Shown: in pieces, positions 57,229-64,000 of the stretch
Layout: each line of letters starts with the position of its first letter
Numbering within the stretch: position 1 is the stretch's first letter
Source of the DNA: Cryptomeria japonica
Lineage: Eukaryota; Streptophyta; Pinopsida; Cupressales; Cupressaceae
Direction of reading: 5' to 3'
DNA: 64,000 nucleotides
Assembly (NCBI RefSeq): GCF_030272615.1
Contig: NC_081407.1
Location: 442,860,213-442,924,212, forward strand
Notes under the pieces: generated by a model
Seen by the model: the letters and a program-made list of their open reading frames with translations, nothing else
The model's database searches: none
What the model was told of the DNA's origin: nothing
Translations under genes and position numbers: made by a program

Positions 57229-58129
57229 ATGATGAAGAGGGAAGGTCCAAAGTTCAATAGAGAAAATTTCAGTATGGAAAGACAGAATGAAGATATACAT
57301 TAGAAGCATGGGTGCTCAACACTGGAGTTATGTTGAGAATGCCTATGTTGCTCCTATTGGTACTCTCACCGATGACCAAAAGAGAGAGATGCAGGAGAAT
57401 GGGCAAGTCATGGAAGCCCTAATTAGTAGTTTATCTGACATTGAGTTTATTGATGTCCAAGATAAGGTAAATCCCAAAGAGATATGGGATACTCTTGAAA
57501 ATATCTATGGCAGTGATGAGTATGTAAAACAAGCTAAGGAAGAAAGCCTTAGAGGGAAGTTTGAAGACATGCAGATGGTTGAAGGTGAAACCATTAAACA
57601 GTATGGAATAAGAATCAAAACCGTTGTTGGAGATATCAAGAGTGCAGGTGGTAAAATGGAAGATTCCACTGTGGTAAGCAAAGTCCTGAGATCCTTATTA
57701 CCGGTCTATGCAATAAGGGTTGCTGCTATTCAGGAGCTGAGAACAATAGACATGACTAAGGTATCCCTAGACTCCATCATTGCAAAGTTGACAACCTATG
57801 AGCTAAATAGTTTAGATGGCAGTGTTCAAAAGACTGAATCAGCTTTTAAAGCTTCTGCTGCACCATCTAGAAAAGGAAAAGAAGCTACCACTAGTGGTGA
57901 ACCAAGACAAAGTAGAGAAATGGATGATGAGGAGAGTCTGATGGCATTTGAAGCTCTTTGTGCCAAGAAACTTCCTAAAGGAACCGACAAATACAGAGGT
58001 AAGCTCCCTTTGAAATGCTTTTCTTGTAACTAGATAGGACATATTGTTGTAAACTGTCCTAATGGCGACAACAAGGACAAACTGGAAAGGCTTAAGAAAT
58101 TCAAAGGAGGACACCGGAGAAAGTATTTT
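57229..58129 (+). pseudogene. Copia-E Gag, one deletion and one stop
   Basis: ATG at 57229 (MMKREGPKFNRENFS). A 2-bp deletion in AGTATATGG near 57273, visible by comparison with Copia-F, breaks the frame. From 57287 the frame is open and contains the UBN2 core (IWDTLENIYGSDEYVKQAK, KQYGIRIKTVV). The zinc knuckle is interrupted by TAG at 58031-58033. Copia-F has CGG there, so CG has become TA on both strands. Past the stop the frame runs directly into protease. Confidence 0.92.
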
Positions 58130-59743
58130 GTGGCAGTTGATGAAGGTGTCACAGATGATGAAGAAAATGAAGATATTGTGTTTGTTGTTGTCAAGGAAGA
58201 TGTGTCAGACAAGAAGGCTCTTGTCTCCCGGTTTGATAATTCCAATGAGTGGATTATTGACAGTGGATGTTCTCACCATATGACTGGTGACCGGAGCAAG
58301 TTTCTATCCTTGGAAGAGTATGAAGGTGGTGTGGTTCACTTTGGTAATGATGCACCTTGTATGGTGAAAGGCAGAGGGTCCATCTCTCTAAATGGAAAGA
58401 GTAGTGCTGACAATGTGTATTGGGTTGATGGTGTCAGACACAACCTTCTGAGTGTTGCCCAGCTGAATGACAGTGGTCTCACTCTGGAATTCAAGAATGG
58501 AGTATGCAGAATCAAAGGAAAGAATGGTGAATTGGTGGCCACCGACATGCAGACCAAAGTTAACCTATTTCAGCTGAGTGCAAATGTAAGTACATGTCTT
58601 ATGGCTAAATTTGATGATAGCTGGATATGGCATAGGAGACTCTGCCATGTAAACTTTGATAACATTGTGAAGGTCAGTAAGATCAAGGCAGTTAGAGGGT
58701 TGTCGGTGCTAAGCAAACCGAATAATACCTTGTGCAGAGAGTGTCAATTGGGGAAAATGTCTTCCTCAACCTTTAAAGATAAACCTTTCATTGCTGACAA
58801 TTTGCTTGATCATGTGCATACTGATTTGTGTGGTCCTATGAAAACTAGGAGTGTGCAGGGTGATAGGTACTTCATGATTCTCACTAATGACTGCTCAAGA
58901 ATGATGTGGGTCACATTCTTGAAAGATAAGTCTGAAGCTTTTGTAAAGTTCAAAGCTTTCAGAGCATTAGTGGAGAAGGAAAGCGTTAAAAGAATCAAGT
59001 GCCTGAGAACTGATCAAGGAGGGGAATTCAACAAGTACTGTGAAGAACATGACATCAAGAGACAACTGTCTACCCCCCAGACTCCACAGCAGAATGGCCT
59101 AGCAGAGAGGAATACTTGGACTGTGGTTGAAGTAGCTAGAACTATGTTGATTCAAGGAAAGGTAGCCCACACCTTTTGGAGAGAAGCGGTGAGCACTGCA
59201 GTCTACACAATGAACCGGGTACTCATCAAGAAAGGTAAGGATAAAACTCCTTATGAGTATTGGACTGGTAGGACACCTGTGGTTAGCTGCTTTAGAGTAT
59301 TTGGTAGCAAATGTTACATCAAGAGGAGCGAACACCAGAGAAAATTTGATGCGAAATGTGATGAGGGAATATTCCTAGGGTATTCCACTAAGAGCAAAGC
59401 TCTCATGTGCTTCAGTAATAGGACTCAGAGAATTATGGAAAGCATCAATGTAAGAGTTGATGAAACCTCTGAGAAAACTGAGGAAACCGATAGTGAGCAA
59501 GCGGTAAATGAACCGGTTGTAACCTTCTGGGAACCGGTTGTTAGTCAACCAAGTACCAATAACAGTGTTCCTACACTGGTAGGTGTAGATGCTGATACTG
59601 ATGGAGATGAGGATGAAGAAGAAAAGCAAGAGGAATCTATCAAGACCATTCCTCAGTATGTCAAGCTGAATCATGATCCTAAGCAGATCATAGGAGATAA
59701 GGATGTAGGAATCCTTACAAGAAGAAAGGTCAGAGAAAACTGA
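58130..59743 (+). pseudogene. Copia-E protease and integrase, open over 537 codons
   Basis: The protease DSGC is encoded at 58259-58270 in WIIDSGCSHHMTGD. The zinc-binding region has HRRLCHVNFDNIVKV and CRECQLGK. The integrase core has HTDLCGPM, NDCSRMMWVTF and TDQGGEFNKYCEEH with QQNGLAERNTW. A few residues present in the other copies between GGEF and the next Cys are missing. The C-terminal part has GIFLGYSTKSKALMCF and a long acidic linker (DADTDGDEDEEEKQEE). The frame ends at a TGA at 59741-59743, after which the same frame continues into RT. Confidence 0.92.
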
Positions 59744-61285
59744 TGTATGATCTCTGAATTTGAGCCCAAATCATTCAAAGAGGCACATAAAGATGAAGAC
59801 TAGATCAAGGCAATGGAAGACGAACTTGACCAGATAGAGAAAAATGGTACATGGTCTTTGGTACCTAGACCAGAGCATAAAAATGTCATTGGTACCAAAT
59901 GGGTTTTCAGAAATAAGCTGAATGAGGATGGCACAGTGATTAGAAACAAAGCCAGACTGGTGTGCAAAGGATATGCCGAAGAAGAAGGAGAAGACTATGG
60001 AGAAACCTTTCCTCCTGTAGCCAGATTGGAAGGAGTTCGTATGCTTCTTGCATATGCAGCTTTTAAAGGATTCAAAGTATATCAAATGGATGTAAAATCT
60101 GCATTCCTAAATGGTGTACTTGAAGAGGAGGTGTATATAGAGCAACCAGATGGGTTTACCCTATCTGAAGATAGTGACATGGTATGTAGGCTACATAAAG
60201 CCTTACATGGTCTAAAGCAGGCACCTAGAGCATGGTATGAACACCTGCATTCCCATCTTGTGAAGATTGGCTTTGAGAGAAGAAGCGAAGATAGCAATAT
60301 CTACTTGAAGTTTGAAGGAGATTTGATCCTGATCTGTGAGGTATTTGTTGATGACATTATCTTTGGTGGAGATGACAAGATGAGTCATGAGTTTGTAGAT
60401 GAGATGAAGAAAGAGTTTGAGATGTCACTCATAGGGGAGATTAAGTTCTTCAATGGATTACAGATCCAGCAGATGAAAGATGGAATCTTTATCACTCAGT
60501 CCAAGTACGTCAAAGAGGTGTTGAAAACCTTTGGTATGGAAGATAGAAAACCGGTTGGTACACCGATGGTGACCGGTTGTAAATTATCCAAAGAGGATGA
60601 CTCAATATTGGTTGATGAGAAGGAATACCGATCAATGATTGGTAAGTTGCATTATGTAGTGCATAGCAGACTAGATATTGCACATGCAGTTGGCATTACT
60701 GCAAGGTTCCAGAAAAGCCCAAGAGAATCCCACTTGGTTGCAGTCAAGCGGATTCTTAGGTATCTGAAGGGAACTATTGACTATGGGTTATGGTATCCAT
60801 ACAATAATGATTTTAATCTGAAAGTGTTCACAGATGCTGATTGGGTTGGTAATATAGATGACCAGAAGAGCACAACTGGTGGTGCATTCTTTCTCGGTGG
60901 TAGATTGGTATCATGGATGAGTAAGAAGCAGAGTTGTATCTCTCAGTCTACAGTGGAAGCAGAGTATGTTGCAGCTTTCATGAACTGCACTCAGACAATT
61001 TGGATGAAGCATGTATTGAATGGCTTCAAAGTTCTTGTATCTGAACTGGTAAGTATATCTTGTGACAATACTAGTGCAATTAACAAATCCAAGAATCTGG
61101 TTTTACATTCTAGAACCAAGCACTTTGAGCTTAAGTATCATTTCTTGAGGGAAAAGGTATAGAACAAAGAGATTGCACTGAAACATGTTTCCAGTAAGGA
61201 GCAGTTAGCAGACATATTCACCAAGCCTCTCCCAAAGGCTACATTTATGTACTTAAGAGGTGAATTAGGGGTGCTGTCCCTTTAG
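59744..61285 (+). pseudogene. Copia-E reverse transcriptase and RNase H, two stops
   Basis: After a TAG at 59801-59803 (probably from TGG) the frame is open to 61160. RT blocks: [44 protein letters not shown] and FVDD encoded at 60344-60355. RNase H blocks: [30 protein letters not shown] and [13 protein letters not shown]. After TAG at 61160-61162 the C-terminus (ADIFTKPLPK, LGVLSL) ends at 61283-61285. The catalytic residues I can see are kept. Confidence 0.93.
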
Positions 61286-61528
61286 GAAGTAAACTAAAGG
61301 TATATACTCCACACTAGTCAAGTATTGCATAGTCAAATTTTTCTTCAAGATTGATGTGTTGAAGGATGCTACTCCTTAGGGGGAGCAGCATAATGGAACA
61401 GGGAAGCTTGTGCCTCCACTTTGGCATTGTTGTCAAAGGGGGAGAAGAAGAGAAGCGGAGAAGATATCTACAAAAATTGGGGGAGAAGATGTGAAGAAAA
61501 GAGATATCTTTGTATATTGCCATCAATT

Positions 61529-61541
61529 CCAAAGGGGGAGA
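61529..61541 (+). other. Polypurine tract of Copia-E
   Basis: CCAAAGGGGGAGA directly before the LTR. Other GGGGGAG copies are at about 61380, 61438 and 61480. Confidence 0.88.
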
Positions 61542-61542
61542 T

Positions 61543-62989
61543 TGTTGGCATTATGTGAACCGGTATGAGGACATAATGAAATTGTATGATGTCATTGATG
61601 TCAATATGTTGAAGAGAAGAGAACCGATATAACACTGTGAACTGACATTTGTGCCAAAGTGGTTATGGGAAACCAACATGTGGTTATGGGAAATGGCACA
61701 TGGAAGCTTTGTATGACTACCAGTTGGTAGTCTCAACTTCAGGGTTTTCGGTTGAAGTGCTTCAAGCCTGTGTGGCTCAACCAGTGACTTTGTGTGATGA
61801 GTTAGAATTGTAACAAAGAACAGATCATGTTGCCATGTCAGCCTTGTGTGCATGAAGGATCTTGCATGACGGAGATTGTTCCCATCTACCTCGGGAATGT
61901 ATGAAGCCGCTCAATGGTGATAACGCGTGATGGGTTATCAGGCGCCATGAAATCGGTGGAAAACGAATGATGGAGAATGTCTTGAGATTGGATCAAGATT
62001 GTTGCATTTAATGCAATATGCTCAATGGTTAGGATTGAACTGTTTGAATTCCTCAACCTAACAGGTTTAGAGTTTAGGGTTTATGCTATCGACCTATCTG
62101 TTTCCTATAAGGTCGATGTTGTGTTTCTTTCTGAGGTTGTTGGCAAAATTTGTGTGTGTGTATCCAAGAGAAGAGATACATGATTCTTGCCAGACCAAAG
62201 GAGAGAAGTGATACTTGCAGAGTGTAAGTGCAGAAGGCGAAGAGGAGCTAAAGCGGATCTGCATTGGCATTGAGTGCTATCACCAGATCATTGTAGTACC
62301 TGTTGATCTCTAACCACCTCAATAGTTGGGAAATCCCTTAATAGAGCAGCTTTAACCAGCTTGTTGTAAATCCTTTAACAGGGTGACTCAAAACCATTGA
62401 GTTCTTGAAATCCTCTAACAAGGTAACCTTTAACAAGGTTTAACACTTAACCGGGTATTCTAGCCATCCCTTAACCAGGTGATCCCTAACATGATCGATT
62501 CCTAACAAAACCTATTGTATTAGTCTTTAACCGGACAAGGCTCCTAACAGAGCGAACTTCTAAAGAGTTCAAAAACATCTTGTGGGTATTCATCCCCACC
62601 GTGGTTTTTCTCAGTTGGGTTTCCACATGAAAAATCTATGTGTCATGCATGGTGATATTCTTGTGATGGTTTGAGAAATTTGTGTCTAAAGGTAAATCAT
62701 GTTGATCTAGCTATTTATATATCTTTTTAGACTACCTGTTCATGCACTAGGGTGAAATGGAAATGAAGTATTAGATTGTATGAGAAGATAAGTGTCAACC
62801 AGTTTATGTTTGTCTCAGTTATTCTGGGTTTTGCTGGTTGTACTCTGTTTAAGACCGGTGTTACTGATTGTCTGTCAAAACACAGTGTCTACTGACAAAC
62901 CAATTTTAGGATTGTGTTTTTGTCTATACTGATTCACCCCCCCCATCTTAGTACTGGTTTGGTACTATCCGTTCATCATTGAGTTATCA
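61543..62989 (+). repeat. LTR shared by Copia-E and Copia-F
   Basis: This 1447-bp LTR starts TGTTGGCATTATGTGAACC and ends GAGTTATCA. It serves as the 3' LTR of Copia-E (polypurine tract before it) and as the 5' LTR of Copia-F (primer site after it). Confidence 0.93.
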
Positions 62990-62991
62990 AT

Positions 62992-63003
62992 TGGTATCAG
63001 AGC
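62992..63003 (+). other. Primer-binding site of Copia-F
   Basis: TGGTATCAGAGC two bases after the shared LTR. Confidence 0.9.
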
Positions 63004-63060
63004 ATCCTCCAGGTCCTCTGTGTTATAAGCTTAACCACTTGAGGTAAAGATCCTAGTCTA

Positions 63061-64000
63061 ATGATGAAGAGGGAAGGTCCAAAGTTCAATAGAGAAAATT
63101 TCAGTATATGGAAAGACAGAATGAAGATATACATCAGAAGCATGGGTGCTCAACACTGGAGTTATGTTGAGAATGCCTATGTTGCTCCTATTGGTACTCT
63201 CACCGATGACCAAAAGAGAGAGATGCAAGAGAATGGGCAAGTCATGGAAGCCCTAATTAGTAGTTTATCTGACATTGAGTTTATTGATGTCCAAGATAAG
63301 GTAAATCCCAAAGAGATATGGGATACTCTTGAAAATATCTATGGCAGTGATGAGCATGTAAAACAAGCTAAGGAAGAAAGCCTTAGAGGGAAGTTTGAAG
63401 ACATGCAGATGGTTGAAGGTGAGACCATTCAACAATATGGAATAAGAATCAAAACCGTTGTTGGAGATATCAAGAGTGCAGGTGGTAAAATGGTAGATTC
63501 CATTGTGGTAAGAAAAGTCCTGAGATCCTTATTACCGGTCTATGCAATAAGGGTTGCTGCTATTCAGGAGCTGAGATCAATAGACAAGACTAAGGTATCC
63601 CTAGACTCCATCATTGCAAAGTTGACAGCTTATGAGCTAAATAGTTTTGATAGCAGTGTCAAAAGACTGAATCAACTTTTAAAGCTTCTGCTGCACCATC
63701 CAGAAAAGGAAAAGAACCTAGAACTAGTGGTGAACCAAGACAGAGCAGAGAAATGGATGATGAGGAGATTCTGATGGCATTTGAAGCTCTTCTTACCAGG
63801 AAAATTCCTAAAGGAACCAACAAATATAGAGGTAAGCTCCCTTTGAAATGCTTTTCTTGTAAGCGGATAGGACATATTGCTGTAAACTGTCCTAATGGAA
63901 ACAACAAGGATAAACCGGAAAGGCTCAAGAAATTCAAAGGAGGAAATTGGAGAAACTATTTTGTGGCAATTGATGAACGTGTCACAGATGAGGAATCAGA
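63061..64000 (+). pseudogene. Copia-F Gag, cut by the window end
   Basis: ATG at 63061. The sequence is nearly identical to the Copia-E gag, without its 2-bp deletion, so the N-terminal FSIWKDRMKIYIRSM is readable. A 1-bp deletion near 63660 (GTCAAAAG for GTTCAAAAG) shifts the frame and ends it at 63774. In the other frame the sequence continues with an intact zinc knuckle CFSCKRIGHIAVNC (about 63850-63891) and runs past the window end towards protease. Confidence 0.9.

Larger units (their letters stand above)
55697..62989 (+). mobile_element. Copia-E: nearly intact Ty1/copia element, first of a tandem pair
   Basis: LTRs at 55697-57157 and 61543-62989 bracket one long gag-pol frame (57229-61285). 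The second LTR is directly followed by another primer site and gag, so it is shared with Copia-F. The five bases before the first LTR are TCCTC. A matching duplication should lie after a third LTR beyond the window. Damage is limited to one 2-bp deletion in gag, four in-frame stops and a short in-frame gap in integrase. Confidence 0.93.

Noticed and set aside
1-64000. CRISPR arrays, tRNA or rRNA genes, bacterial-type operons
   Set aside because: No regularly spaced repeats, cloverleaf sequences or rRNA-like conserved blocks were seen; the sequence is eukaryotic repeat DNA.

Overview
This is an AT-rich eukaryotic window built mostly from nested plant-type retrotransposons. There are five copies of Ty1/copia-class LTR elements (one without a polymerase), a sixth element sharing an LTR with the fifth, a Ty3/gypsy-like LTR with part of its leader, a solo copia LTR, a 4.6-kb unit with the ends of a single giant LTR, and a degenerate L1-type LINE. 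The size and nesting of the elements and the lack of recognisable host genes suggest a large-genome seed plant, possibly a conifer. The species cannot be fixed from the sequence alone.

Layout. Positions 535-8194 hold a copia element on the minus strand (Copia-A) with 5-bp target duplications GAATG. Positions 9472-23191 hold a second minus-strand copia element (Copia-B), split inside its Gag zinc knuckle by a third, Copia-C (14199-21066, duplication CTTAT). Copia-C has no protease, integrase or reverse transcriptase; it carries a coiled-coil plus zinc-knuckle Gag-like ORF and a second long ORF of unknown function. Positions 23197-27038 look like the 5' leader, primer site and LTR of a minus-strand gypsy-like element into which Copia-B inserted. 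Positions 27039-30485 hold a duplicated segment (one copy carrying a 1094-bp solo copia LTR, the other preserving the empty site) and LTR fragments. Positions 34612-39193 are bounded by AATAT duplications and 10-bp inverted ends and contain a GC-rich array of GGTAGC/GCTACC hairpins.

Positions 41560-43930 are the clear outlier: about 2.3 kb of GC-rich, intronless sequence in AT-rich surroundings. It has a 520-codon ORF followed, in the -1 frame, by a 190-codon ORF. Composition, length and predicted protein character are most like an integrated dsRNA-virus (totivirus-like) capsid gene. That assignment is inference, not recognition of a diagnostic motif.

Positions 45121-55696 contain a decayed LINE on the minus strand whose endonuclease domain is split by Copia-D (48185-55250, plus strand, duplication AGAGA; same family as Copia-B). 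From 55697 to the window end lies the youngest-looking material: LTR - full gag-pol - LTR - second gag, so the middle LTR is shared by two internal regions (Copia-E and Copia-F), a tandem arrangement typical of LTR-LTR recombination.

The copia copies share one layout: LTR ending (T)AACA or TATCA, initiator-Met-type primer site TGGTATCAGAGC (with variants) immediately after the 5' LTR, one Gag-protease-integrase-RT-RNase H reading frame, and a CCAAAGGGGGAGA polypurine tract just before the 3' LTR. Every polyprotein is interrupted by stops or frameshifts, so none is autonomous as it stands. Copia-E is closest to intact.
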